Assembly (NCBI RefSeq): GCF_040372045.1
Contig: NZ_BAABWH010000003.1
Direction: 5' to 3' (one strand)
Length of the DNA stretch: 64,000 nucleotides
DNA from: Thalassolituus sp006212115
GTDB lineage: Bacteria; Pseudomonadota; Gammaproteobacteria; Pseudomonadales; Oceanobacteraceae
Both the position numbers and the translations under genes were made by a program. Numbering within the stretch: the first letter of the stretch is position 1; each line of letters begins with the position of its first letter. Below, one piece after another: positions 16,758 to 25,318 of this stretch. A model generated the notes under the pieces. The model did no database searches. It saw nothing but the letters and a program-made list of their open reading frames with translations, and was not told the origin of the DNA.

Positions 16758-18059
16758 TTACAGGTGCATGCCGCCGTTAACGCAGGCAAGAACCCGCAGA
16801 TCACGATACCAACGTTCAGCTGGGTGCTCTTTGGTGTAGCCATGGCCACCAAGAAGCTGAACAGCATTTGTCCCAATTTCCATCGCCTTCTCAGAGCACA
16901 GTAGGTGTGCAAGGTATGCTTCGCGGTGGAATGGCTTGCCGGCTTCAGCCAGTGCTGCTGCACGCCAGGTCATCAGGCGCATAGATTCCAGCTCAATACC
17001 GATATTGGCGACCATAAAAGCAACCGCCTGGCGGTGTGAAATCGGCTCACCAAATGCTTCACGCTCGTTGACGTAAGGGATCAGGTAGTCGAGTGCCGCC
17101 TGACAGGCACCGATGGCCAATGCACACCAATGCAGTTGGCCAAGGTCGAGGAAGGCTTCGAAATTAAAGCTGTCGTCACCCAAGAGCGCGTCTTGCCCAA
17201 TTAATACTTTATCCAGCGTCAGGGTACCGGTTGCGGTTGCTCTCAAGCCCATTGCCGGAGCCGCTTGCCACTGCACGCCCGGCGCATCGCCAGGGACCAG
17301 AAACAGACGATTGCGTCGCTTATAACGAGCAGCAACCAAGTACATTGATGCCTCGCCACCGAATGGCACCAAGCTTTTCACGCCAGAGATTACGAATCCC
17401 GCTTTGGTCTTTTTAGCTTTCGCTGTCAACTTAGCCGGATCAAACAGAGGAGAAGGCTCTTGTACTGCAATCGCTGCTTTGACTGGCGTTTCGGTCAGGT
17501 AGGTTGGAAGGTATTTTTCCTTCTGGGCGTCGGTTCCCCATTTTACGATCGCATTGGCGACGGCAACAGGCGCGAGGGTCGCGTAGGCAAGCGAGAAATC
17601 ACCCCAGGCTAACTCTTCTGCAATGATGGCATTGGTCGTCGGGCTATAGGACTGAGCCGCACCACCGAGTGATTCGGGTACAGAGAAGTAATTGAGGCCG
17701 AGGTCCATGATGTCCTGCAGATAGGTCTCTGGCAGTTTCATGTCTTCGTTGGCATCGTGCGCCAGTCCGCGGACAACGTCTTCGGCATAAGAACGGACAG
17801 TATCTTTGATCATCTGCTGCTCTTCAGAGAGCGTGAGATCGAACAATCCGGCAGTGCTTGGTTCGGGAAGCATCATCGGGTCGCCGGACTTTTTGTCCTT
17901 TTTGTTGGCGACCATCTGGCCTATGACTTCAAAGCCTTTCTTGGTACTGGCGTAGGCCAGTTTCTCTGCGGGACGGCGTAGCTTGTATTTCCGTGCGAAT
18001 TCGCTGCCAGAAAACTTAATCGCAAGGCCTAAGCCGAAGCCTTGTATATCTTTTGCCAT
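16758..18059 (-). CDS. Acyl-CoA dehydrogenase paralogue lacking the C-terminal catalytic Glu motif
   Basis: A 433-residue protein with an acyl-CoA dehydrogenase fold: N-terminal helical domain with LSEEQQMIKDTVRSYAEDVV near 75-95, middle beta domain with AVQEPSPLFDP near 197-207, and C-terminal domain with EREAFGEPISHRQAV and LLGGHGYTKEHPAERWYRDLR. It ends LACVNGGMHL, where typical enzymes have a YEGT/FEGT motif carrying the catalytic Glu. The alternative Glu position used by isovaleryl- and long-chain enzymes (in the helix before the REAFG motif) also appears not to be Glu. An extra leader of about 70 residues precedes the core. It is the first gene of a three-gene unit with a canonical dehydrogenase and an acyl-CoA ligase, so a heteromeric enzyme is plausible. 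Confidence 0.88.
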   Translation of the reverse strand: MAKDIQGFGLGLAIKFSGSEFARKYKLRRPAEKLAYASTKKGFEVIGQMVANKKDKKSGDPMMLPEPSTAGLFDLTLSEEQQMIKDTVRSYAEDVVRGLAHDANEDMKLPETYLQDIMDLGLNYFSVPESLGGAAQSYSPTTNAIIAEELAWGDFSLAYATLAPVAVANAIVKWGTDAQKEKYLPTYLTETPVKAAIAVQEPSPLFDPAKLTAKAKKTKAGFVISGVKSLVPFGGEASMYLVAARYKRRNRLFLVPGDAPGVQWQAAPAMGLRATATGTLTLDKVLIGQDALLGDDSFNFEAFLDLGQLHWCALAIGACQAALDYLIPYVNEREAFGEPISHRQAVAFMVANIGIELESMRLMTWRAAALAEAGKPFHREAYLAHLLCSEKAMEIGTNAVQLLGGHGYTKEHPAERWYRDLRVLACVNGGMHL

Positions 18060-18203
18060 GGTACTTCCTCTTGATGACTCGTGTGAGGGACAGGACGTTA
18101 CAAATTTATGTCATGCGCCGTCATTCTCACACCTTTTTCGTGTGGGTTGCATTGGCAGTCCTGACCGGACATAACGGGCCGGAATGCCAAAAACAGGACA
18201 TGG

Positions 18204-18232
18204 TTGGGCGATGCTTGTGTGCAGGGTATGAT
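18204..18232 (+). promoter_or_regulatory. Candidate sigma-70 promoter of yaaA
   Basis: TTGGGC (18204-18209), 17 bases, then TATGAT (18227-18232), ending about 30 bases before the yaaA ATG. The -35 match is weak. Confidence 0.4.
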
Positions 18233-18262
18233 AGGCGCAGTTTTTAATCGTTGAGGATAACC

Positions 18263-19051
18263 ATGCTCACTCTGCTTTCTCCCGCAAAAACGTTGGATTT
18301 TGATACGCCACCTGTTACGGATCAGCACTCGACGCCAGATTATCTGGATGACTCAGCAGAACTCATTGATGTGTTGCGTAAGTATTCACCAGACGATATC
18401 GCGGGCTTGATGAAGCTGAGCCCTAAGCTTGCAGAGTTGAATGTTCAACGTTACAGCGATTGGGAGTTGCCGTTCCCTGATGGACAAGCAAAGGCCGCTG
18501 TTCTGGCGTTCAAGGGCGATGTATACACAGGACTGGATGCGGACAGCATGAGTAAGCAGGATCTCGACTATGCCCAAGGGCGTTTGCGAATCTTGTCTGG
18601 TTTGTATGGGCTGTTGCGCCCCCTGGATTTGATCTTACCTTACCGTCTGGAGATGGGAACTCGCCTTGATAACGATCGTGGCAAAGACCTGTACGCCTTC
18701 TGGGGAGATAAAATCACTGACGCGTTAAATGAACTGACGCGTGAATCTGGTATCACAACCATAGTGAATCTGGCGTCGAACGAGTACTTCAAGTCAGTGA
18801 AGAAAAAGCAGCTTGAAGCAGAGTTGATCACGCCGGTATTTAAGGATGAGAAGAACGGTAAGTATAAGATCATCAGTTTCTACGCAAAAAAGGCGCGCGG
18901 ACTGATGGCGGCGTATCAGATTACAGAGCGCATCGAGGATGCGCAGGCATTGAAAGACTTTGATGTGGCAGGATATCGATTCTCCGAAGAAGAATCATCT
19001 GACACAGAGTGGGTATTTAAACGAGCAGAGAAGGATATACCGAATGCGTAA
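18263..19051 (+). CDS. yaaA: Peroxide stress protein YaaA (DUF328/UPF0246)
   Basis: A 262-residue member of the YaaA family. The start MLTLLSPAKTLDFD is diagnostic, followed by LSPKLAELNVQRY, FKGDVYTGLDADSM, LRILSGLYGLLRPLDLILPYRLEMGT and the C-terminal FYAKKARGLMAAY. In E. coli YaaA lowers intracellular iron under peroxide stress and is under OxyR control; the fold can bind DNA. ATG 18263 has GAGG six bases upstream, whereas the TTG at 18251 is part of that ribosome site. The stop overlaps the start of the next lipoprotein gene. Confidence 0.95.
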   Translation: MLTLLSPAKTLDFDTPPVTDQHSTPDYLDDSAELIDVLRKYSPDDIAGLMKLSPKLAELNVQRYSDWELPFPDGQAKAAVLAFKGDVYTGLDADSMSKQDLDYAQGRLRILSGLYGLLRPLDLILPYRLEMGTRLDNDRGKDLYAFWGDKITDALNELTRESGITTIVNLASNEYFKSVKKKQLEAELITPVFKDEKNGKYKIISFYAKKARGLMAAYQITERIEDAQALKDFDVAGYRFSEEESSDTEWVFKRAEKDIPNA

Positions 19052-19652
19052 TCGCGTTCTCAAAGCAGTAACCGGTATGGGGCTGGGTGTGGGTATGGTC
19101 ATCGGTCTTAGTGGCTGTGTACTCGCACCACAGACCATTGAGTTAAATGAGTCGTATGGGATTGAAGCCCCCACGGCGAGTGTTAATCGGGGCGCCCTGA
19201 TCCGCGTGGTTGACCAGCGCGACGATATCGACGCGGACGAGAAACAATCTCTCGGGAGTCGTGGTGGTCGCCTCGCTGAGAATTCGCCGTTGCACGTTCA
19301 GGACGAGTTATCCGCAGTACTGACGCGCCGCCTTCAGGACAGCATGGCGCAGCTAGGATATGGCGCTTCCAGTCCGTTGGACCCGGTTAAGCTTGAGTTG
19401 GCTGTAAATCGTTTTCGCTATAGCTGCAACGAAGGTTTTCTGGTTACCGCGTGCAGCGTCAGTATTCGTTTTAATATGACGGTTATCGACGGTGATACGA
19501 CTTTCACTAAGCCTTATGGCCTGAGCGAGTCGCGCCGGGTTGCGGCTGCACCGGTTAAGGAATACAACGAAAAGTGGGTGAATGGTGTTCTTGATCGTTT
19601 GTGGGAGTACATCTTCAGCGATCATGAGTTACGTGAGTATCTCGGCGTTTAA
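19044..19652 (+). CDS. YajG-like outer-membrane lipoprotein
   Basis: A 202-residue lipoprotein. The start is ATG 19044, overlapping the yaaA stop by 8 bases (ATGCGTAA), which implies translational coupling. The signal peptide ends at VIGLSGC, with the lipidated Cys near residue 26. The mature part resembles the YajG family: RGALIRVVDQRDD strand, SPLHVQDELSAVLTRRLQDSM helix and a C-terminal half with KEYNEKWVNGVLDRLWEYIFSD. The role of YajG is unknown beyond its lipoprotein nature. Coupling with yaaA is the only context clue. Confidence 0.8.
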   Translation: MRNRVLKAVTGMGLGVGMVIGLSGCVLAPQTIELNESYGIEAPTASVNRGALIRVVDQRDDIDADEKQSLGSRGGRLAENSPLHVQDELSAVLTRRLQDSMAQLGYGASSPLDPVKLELAVNRFRYSCNEGFLVTACSVSIRFNMTVIDGDTTFTKPYGLSESRRVAAAPVKEYNEKWVNGVLDRLWEYIFSDHELREYLGV

Positions 19653-19668
19653 CGGATTCGCCAAGACA

Positions 19669-19699
19669 CAAAAAAGCCCGCATCAGCGGGCTTTTTTGT
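19669..19699. terminator. Bidirectional terminator between the lipoprotein gene and the aminotransferase gene
   Basis: An A run, AGCCCGC, ATCA loop, GCGGGCT, then a T run; symmetrical and placed between two convergent genes. Confidence 0.88.
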
Positions 19700-19717
19700 G
19701 TCGATGCGGAGCGTCTC

Positions 19718-20899
19718 TTAACTCAGCGCTTTGCTCAGTCTATCGATGGCATCACGCAGAGTATTCATGCTGGTGGCGTATGATACGCGCATGTACCCCG
19801 GCGTACCGAACGCGGAACCCGGGACCAGAGCAACACCGGCATCGCTCAACAGCTTCTCAGCAAATTCCACGTCATCAGTGATGCCCATTTTTTCCATTGC
19901 ACCTTTCACGCACGGATAGGCGTAGAAAGCGCCGTCACCCGGAATGCAGGTGATGCCCGGAATGCCATTCAGGGCATCGACAATGTAGTCATGGCGTTCT
20001 TTGAACGCGGTAACCATAGGCGTTACACAATCGCGACCGCCTCGAAGTGCCGCTTCCGCTGCTACTTGCGAGATAGAGGTAGGATTAGACGTGCTCTGTG
20101 ATTGAATCTTTTTCATCGCCCCGATCAGCTTTGCCGGGCCCGCTGCGTAACCGATACGCCAGCCCGTCATGCTATACGCTTTAGATACACCGTTTAATAC
20201 GATAGTGCGGTCGTAGAGATCCGGGTTGGCTGTAAGGATATTTTCGAAACCAAACTCTGCCCACCAGATGTACTCATACATATCGTCAGTTGCGATCAGT
20301 ACATCAGGGTATTTACGCAGTACTTCACCAAGGGCGATAAACTCTTCTTTGGTGTATGCCACGCCGGATGGGTTGGATGGGCTGTTCAATACAACCAGAC
20401 GGGTTTTGTCTGTGATTGCATCGTCCAGTTGCTCTGGCGTAATTTTGAAACGCGTTGATTCATCAGTTTCGATGATAACCGGCTGACCTTCAGCGATCTT
20501 CACCATGTCTGGGTATGACACCCAGTATGGAGCAGGGATGACAACTTCGTCGCCAGGATTGATCAAAGCCAGAGACAAGTTGAAGAAGCTTTGCTTACCG
20601 CCGCAAGACACCAGAATCTGGTTGGCTTGGTAGTCGAGGCCATTGTCTTTTTTCAGCTTTTCTATGATGGCGGATTTGAGGCCAGGAGTACCGTCAACAG
20701 CGGTGTACTTGGTGAAGCCCTTATCAATCGCTTCAGCCGCTGCCGCTTTAATGTGATCTGGGGTATCGAAATCAGGCTCGCCCGCACCGAGTCCAATAAT
20801 GTCTTTGCCTTCCGCGCGCAATTCCGCCGCACGGTTGGTCACCGCCAGGGTTGGGGATGGCTTGATCAGTTGAACGCGATCAGACAGTTTAAGATCCAA
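19718..20899 (-). CDS. aspC: Aspartate/tyrosine-type class I aminotransferase
   Basis: A 393-residue PLP-dependent aminotransferase of the Ib subgroup (thermophile-type AspC). Motifs: GAGEPDFDTPDHIK near 37-50, NSPSNPSGVAYT near 168-179, the PLP lysine in NGVSKAYSMTGWRIGYAAG near 226-244, and the terminal arginine in MRVSYATS. A TTG start at 20899 is proposed because GAGG lies 8 bases upstream and the protein then begins MDLKLSDRVQLIKPSPTLAV, the family norm; ATG codons at 20917 and 20923 give 6-8 extra residues and contain or precede the Shine-Dalgarno. It transfers the amino group between aspartate and 2-oxoglutarate, linking to the TCA genes. Confidence 0.92.
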   Translation of the reverse strand: MDLKLSDRVQLIKPSPTLAVTNRAAELRAEGKDIIGLGAGEPDFDTPDHIKAAAAEAIDKGFTKYTAVDGTPGLKSAIIEKLKKDNGLDYQANQILVSCGGKQSFFNLSLALINPGDEVVIPAPYWVSYPDMVKIAEGQPVIIETDESTRFKITPEQLDDAITDKTRLVVLNSPSNPSGVAYTKEEFIALGEVLRKYPDVLIATDDMYEYIWWAEFGFENILTANPDLYDRTIVLNGVSKAYSMTGWRIGYAAGPAKLIGAMKKIQSQSTSNPTSISQVAAEAALRGGRDCVTPMVTAFKERHDYIVDALNGIPGITCIPGDGAFYAYPCVKGAMEKMGITDDVEFAEKLLSDAGVALVPGSAFGTPGYMRVSYATSMNTLRDAIDRLSKALS

Positions 20900-20993
20900 A
20901 GTACTTTCCTCTAGCATGGCCACAAGCGGGCCTCAAAATAGGCGTTAAAACGGCGTATAATCTTACTTGATTCGGACGTTAACTGGAATCCTC

Positions 20994-23027
20994 ATGAACA
21001 AGCCATTCGAGCTATCTTCAAAGTATTCACCTGCAGGCGACCAGCCTACGGCCATCAATGGGCTGGTGAAAGGCATTGAGGCTGGCCTGCTGAAACAAAC
21101 TTTGTTGGGTGTAACGGGCTCAGGTAAGACTTATACCATGGCAAATGTCATCGCCCGTTGTGGTCGGCCTGCAATCATAATGGCACACAATAAGACATTG
21201 GCTGCGCAGCTATACGGTGAGTTCAAAGAATTTTTCCCCAATAACTCCGTCGAGTACTTCGTATCCTATTACGATTACTACCAGCCAGAGGCCTATGTGC
21301 CGGCGTCGGATACCTTCATCGACAAAGATGCGTCCGTGAATGAGCACATCGAGCAGATGCGGCTGTCAGCAACCAAGGCCTTAATGGAAAGGCGCGACGC
21401 CATCATCGTTTGTACGGTGTCAGCGATCTACGGTCTGGGCGATCCGGATTCTTATCTTAAGATGATGCTGCATCTGGTGCGCGGTGATCAGGTTAATCAG
21501 CGTGACATTCTGCGCAGACTGGCTGAGCTGCAGTACACCCGTAACGACGCTGATTTTCACCGTGGCACGTACCGTGTACGTGGCGAAGTCATCGATATTT
21601 TCCCTGCCGAAAGTGATGACGAAGCCATTCGCGTTGAGCTGTTCGACGACGAGGTGGAGCAAATCAGCACATTTGACCCACTGACCGGCCAGATATACAG
21701 CCGCCTTGCTCGTGTGACTGTCTACCCGAAGACACACTATGTGACTCCACGAGAGAAGATACTCGATGCAATTGAAGGCATTAAAGAGGAACTGAAAGAG
21801 CGTCTGGAATACTACCGTAAGGAAAACCTCCTAGTGGAAGCGCAGCGTCTGGAGCAGCGTACGAAGTACGATGTGGAAATGATGCAGGAGCTGGGGTACT
21901 GCTCTGGTATTGAGAACTACTCCCGCTACTTGTCCGGGCGTAATCCCGGAGATGCTCCTCCTACCTTGTTTGATTACATACCCAACGACGCTTTGGTGTT
22001 TGTCGATGAATCGCATGTGACGATTCCCCAGATTGGTGGCATGTACCGAGGCGACCGCTCGAGAAAAGAGACATTAGTGCAGTTTGGCTTCCGACTGCCC
22101 TCGGCGTTGGACAATCGTCCAATGCGCTTCGAGGAGTGGGAGTCGATCGTACCTCAGTGCATATTTGTTTCGGCGACACCGGGTAACTATGAGAATGATC
22201 ATCAGGATAATGTGGTTGAGCAGGTTGTTCGCCCAACGGGGCTGATAGACCCCGAGATTGAGGTCCGCCCGGCGACGGGGCAGGTTGATGACTCCCTACA
22301 TGAGATCCACGAACGCGTGGCCAAGGGAGAGCGGGTTTTGATAACGGTACTGACAAAACGAATGGCCGAGGACCTCACGGAGTTCCTGCACGAACAGAAT
22401 GTACGGGTGCGTTATCTTCACAGCGACATTGATACCGTTGAACGCGTCGAAATTATTCGCGATTTACGTTTGGGCGAGTTTGACGTTCTGGTTGGGATTA
22501 ACCTCCTGCGTGAGGGGCTGGACATCCCAGAGGTGTCGCTGGTGGCCATCTTTGATGCAGACAAAGAGGGCTTCCTGCGTTCCGAGCGCTCGTTGATTCA
22601 GACTATTGGTCGTGCCGCACGTAACCTGAACGGTAAGGCGATTCTTTATGCTGATCGCATTACCGATTCGATGCAGCGTTCAATGGATGAAACAGCACGT
22701 CGTCGCGAAAAACAAATTGCCTTTAACGAAGCAAATAACATCACACCGAAAGGGGTGATGAAGTCCGTCGAAGATATTCTCGAAGCAGCGCCACCGCCGG
22801 GTAAAAAAGGCAAGCAGCGGGGGCGGGCGAAACAACAGGTTGCTGAAAAAGAAACAGCATACAGCGCCGATGACTGGCAGCACCTCAACTCGGCGGAGCT
22901 GGGTAAGCGCATCAGCAAGGTAGAGGATGATATGTTCAAAGCCGCGAAGGACCTGAATTTTGAAGAGGCGGCTAAGCTGCGTGATCTGTTGCATTCAATG
23001 AAAGAAAAAATGATCCAGAATAGCTGA
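20994..23027 (+). CDS. uvrB: Excinuclease ABC subunit B
   Basis: A 677-residue UvrB of normal length. It opens damaged DNA after hand-over from UvrA and recruits UvrC. Motifs: Walker A GVTGSGKT near 38-45, the beta-hairpin YYDYYQPEAYVP near 92-103, the helicase II motif VDESH, ISLVAIFDADKEGFLR-type motif V/VI region with QTIGRAARN, and a C-terminal UVR domain (FKAAKDLNFEEAAKLRDLL) that contacts UvrC. ATG 20994 gives the standard MNKPFELSSKY start; the frame opening at 20967 lacks a ribosome site. It is divergent from aspC. Confidence 0.98.
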   Translation: MNKPFELSSKYSPAGDQPTAINGLVKGIEAGLLKQTLLGVTGSGKTYTMANVIARCGRPAIIMAHNKTLAAQLYGEFKEFFPNNSVEYFVSYYDYYQPEAYVPASDTFIDKDASVNEHIEQMRLSATKALMERRDAIIVCTVSAIYGLGDPDSYLKMMLHLVRGDQVNQRDILRRLAELQYTRNDADFHRGTYRVRGEVIDIFPAESDDEAIRVELFDDEVEQISTFDPLTGQIYSRLARVTVYPKTHYVTPREKILDAIEGIKEELKERLEYYRKENLLVEAQRLEQRTKYDVEMMQELGYCSGIENYSRYLSGRNPGDAPPTLFDYIPNDALVFVDESHVTIPQIGGMYRGDRSRKETLVQFGFRLPSALDNRPMRFEEWESIVPQCIFVSATPGNYENDHQDNVVEQVVRPTGLIDPEIEVRPATGQVDDSLHEIHERVAKGERVLITVLTKRMAEDLTEFLHEQNVRVRYLHSDIDTVERVEIIRDLRLGEFDVLVGINLLREGLDIPEVSLVAIFDADKEGFLRSERSLIQTIGRAARNLNGKAILYADRITDSMQRSMDETARRREKQIAFNEANNITPKGVMKSVEDILEAAPPPGKKGKQRGRAKQQVAEKETAYSADDWQHLNSAELGKRISKVEDDMFKAAKDLNFEEAAKLRDLLHSMKEKMIQNS

Positions 23028-23055
23028 GCGGCTTCTTCTTACTGCCTGAATTATA

Positions 23056-23086
23056 AAGCCCTCTGTTTATTCAGAGGGCTTCTTTT
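23056..23086 (+). terminator. Rho-independent terminator after uvrB
   Basis: AAGCCCTCTG (23056-23065), loop TTTATT, CAGAGGGCTT (23072-23081), then CTTTTT. Confidence 0.88.
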
Positions 23087-23218
23087 TGGGGGTATCCGGA
23101 ATAAATGGTTGATACCTTCCCGCCATTTGGATGAGTCTAACCACACCTTCACCGGATTAACTGGTTGACAGAAATGTGATGCTACCGCTCTGGTAAGAGC
23201 CAAGCGTATCCCGAACCA

Positions 23219-23671
23219 TCACAATGGAAGTGGCTTATTTTCAATCACGCTTTTCATGACCAGCGTGGAGGTCAAACGCTGTACACCAGGCAGGGCAGAG
23301 AGCTTATCGTCATAAAGCGCCTGAAAGGCCGGGAGGTCTTTTGCCACGACATGTAGCATGTAGTCCGGATCACCGAACAGGCGCCTCGCTTCAATCACCT
23401 GGGGTATATCAATGACAGCGGCCTCGAACTTAGTAACGCTTGCCTGGTTACCATCTATCATGCTCACAAATATCAGTGCGGAGAAATTCAACCCAAGGGT
23501 CGGCGGATCAAGCTGGGCTCGATAATCCCGTATGGCTCCTGATTGCTCCAGCGCCTTCAACCGGCGATGACACGGTGACAAGCTCAAGCCGACGCGTTCG
23601 GCGAGTTCTGTCACGGTTAGCCTACCGTCCACTTGCAGCTCAGCAAGAATCTTCTTGTCAAAGCTATCCAT
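23219..23671 (-). CDS. Lrp/AsnC family transcriptional regulator
   Basis: A 150-residue regulator with an N-terminal winged helix-turn-helix (FDKKILAELQVDGRLTVTELAERVGLSLSPCHRRLKALE, residues about 4-43) and a C-terminal RAM/AsnC ligand domain containing VIEARRLFGDPDYMLHVVAKDL. The start at 23671 leaves 9 bases from AGGAGG; ATG 23677 would leave only 3. It is divergent from a LysE-type exporter gene with about 110 bases between them, a common arrangement in which the Lrp-like protein senses an amino acid and controls its efflux pump. The direct repeat GCATATTC in between is a candidate operator. Confidence 0.92.
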   Translation of the reverse strand: MDSFDKKILAELQVDGRLTVTELAERVGLSLSPCHRRLKALEQSGAIRDYRAQLDPPTLGLNFSALIFVSMIDGNQASVTKFEAAVIDIPQVIEARRLFGDPDYMLHVVAKDLPAFQALYDDKLSALPGVQRLTSTLVMKSVIENKPLPL

Positions 23672-23695
23672 TGCCATTTTCCTCCTGATTTTAAT

Positions 23696-23726
23696 GCATA
23701 TTCAGGTTTAATTTAGAAGCATATTC
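23696..23726. promoter_or_regulatory. Direct repeat, candidate Lrp-type operator
   Basis: GCATATTC at 23696-23703 and again at 23719-23726, 23 bases apart (about two helical turns), in the divergent region between the regulator and exporter genes. Confidence 0.35.
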
Positions 23727-23780
23727 TACCAAAACGGAGATATTATTTTCGCTATGTTTTAGCGGTAATGAGGGGTTGAT

Positions 23781-24404
23781 GTGTCTCCGAGTGTTCTGGC
23801 CACGTTTTGGATGGTGTCCTTCTTGTTCGTTATCACCCCCGGGGTGGACTGGGCGTACGCCATCTCCGCGGGCATTCGCGGCAAAATGGTGGTGCCCGCC
23901 GTCGGTGGCATGCTGATCGGCCATTTGACTGCTACGGGTTTGGTTGCCGCGGGTGTCGGCGCTTTGGTAACCAACATGCCCCTCGCCTTCACCCTGCTGA
24001 CGCTAGCGGGAGCCGGCTACTTGCTTTGGCTCGGGATTGGCCTCATCCGCAATCCAGCGGCACCCGTCAGCGAACTTACCTACACACCCGATGACGCGGT
24101 GCAGTGGATACTGAAGGGGATCGGTGTCAGTGGTTTAAACCCTAAAGTGTTGCTGTTGTTTCTGGCGCTTCTTCCCCAATTTTCCGACCCTGCCAGTTCA
24201 TGGTCACTACCTTCGCAAATGCTTACACTCGGGAGTCTCCATGTCGTGAGTTGTGGCGTGGTTTATTTACTGATTGGGTACGGTTCTCAGGTCATCCTTA
24301 AGACAAGACCGGCTGCCGCGAAGCGGATAAGTAGAATTTCCGGTGTGGCGATGACAGGCATTGCCATCCTGCTTCTGGCCGAACCCGTAATTAAGAATAT
24401 ATAA
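23781..24404 (+). CDS. LysE/RhtB family amino-acid exporter
   Basis: A 207-residue inner-membrane protein with about six hydrophobic segments and the family N-terminus FWMVSFLFVITPGVDWAYAISAGIRGK, followed by GHLTATGLVAAGVGAL and the conserved VSGLNPKVLLLFLALLPQF near 115-133. It probably exports an amino acid or analogue. The GTG start has AGGGG five bases upstream. The divergent Lrp gene probably regulates it. panB begins 10 bases later, so an operon is likely. Confidence 0.92.
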   Translation: MSPSVLATFWMVSFLFVITPGVDWAYAISAGIRGKMVVPAVGGMLIGHLTATGLVAAGVGALVTNMPLAFTLLTLAGAGYLLWLGIGLIRNPAAPVSELTYTPDDAVQWILKGIGVSGLNPKVLLLFLALLPQFSDPASSWSLPSQMLTLGSLHVVSCGVVYLLIGYGSQVILKTRPAAAKRISRISGVAMTGIAILLLAEPVIKNI

Positions 24405-24414
24405 GGAAAGTAAA

Positions 24415-25254
24415 ATGGATGAACAGATTTCCCCTTATGGGAAAAATCCGATCGGCAATACGGGTAAGGTTCGTATCCGGCATCTTCAGGAAATGAAAGA
24501 GCGCGGTAAGAAATGGACCATGCTCACCAGCTATGACATGTACACCGCTACCATTTTTGAAGAGGCCGGCATCCCCGTGCTGCTGGTGGGTGACTCCGCC
24601 GCCAACAATGTTTTCGGCTACGACAGCTCACTGCCGGTCACGGTTGACGAGCTGTTGCCGCTGGTTCGCGCTGTAACCCGTTCAACCAAGCGCTCTCTGG
24701 TGATCGCAGACCTGCCCTTTGGCTCCTACCAAGGCTCGCCGGAAGAGTGCTTCCATACGGCTGCGCGATTTATGAAAGAAGGGGGTGCCCACGCGGTGAA
24801 GTTGGAAGGCGGTCGGGAGATGTTGCCGCAGGTGAAGAAATTGGCCAGTTCTGGTATCCCGGTCATGGCGCACATCGGTTTTACGCCCCAGGCGGAGCAT
24901 CAACTGGGAGGCTACCGGGTACAAGGTAAAGAGGACGAAGGGCGGCAACTCGTAGAGCTGGCCAAGGCCTTCGAGACGGCAGGAGCTTTTGCCCTGCTAA
25001 TTGAGATGGTACCCGCAGCGGTTGGGGCGGCCATCACCAAGGCTGTAAATATTCCCACCGTTGGAATCGGGGCCGGTAACGGCTGTGATGCTCAAGTCTT
25101 GGTCTGGCAGGATATGGCAGGTTTACGACAGGGCAGTCTTCCACGCTTCGTCAAGCAATACGCCAATATGAATGCGTTGCTTCACAAAGCGGCGGCTGAT
25201 TTCGCAGCGGAAGTAGAAGGCGGAACCTTCCCCGGAAACGAACACTCTTTTTGA
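24415..25254 (+). CDS. panB: 3-methyl-2-oxobutanoate hydroxymethyltransferase
   Basis: A 279-residue PanB, the first enzyme of pantoate synthesis, adding a hydroxymethyl group from methylene-THF to 2-oxoisovalerate. Motifs: MLTSYDMYTATIFEEAGIPVLLVGDS near 36-61 (metal-binding Asp), ADLPFGSYQ, GGAHAVKLEGG, the catalytic Glu in ALLIEMVPA, and VGIGAGNGCDAQVLVWQDM near 218-237. The C-terminus TFPGNEHSF is typical. It starts 10 bases after a LysE-type gene and is not next to panC, the usual partner, so it may be a second or acquired copy. It might generate a branched hydroxyacid precursor for something other than pantothenate, but that is speculation. Confidence 0.92.
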   Translation: MDEQISPYGKNPIGNTGKVRIRHLQEMKERGKKWTMLTSYDMYTATIFEEAGIPVLLVGDSAANNVFGYDSSLPVTVDELLPLVRAVTRSTKRSLVIADLPFGSYQGSPEECFHTAARFMKEGGAHAVKLEGGREMLPQVKKLASSGIPVMAHIGFTPQAEHQLGGYRVQGKEDEGRQLVELAKAFETAGAFALLIEMVPAAVGAAITKAVNIPTVGIGAGNGCDAQVLVWQDMAGLRQGSLPRFVKQYANMNALLHKAAADFAAEVEGGTFPGNEHSF

Positions 25255-25318
25255 TGAGTGTCTCAAGCCCGCCTATTCTACACAGCGATAAATTGAACCT
25301 GCTTTACGAGAAACTTTT

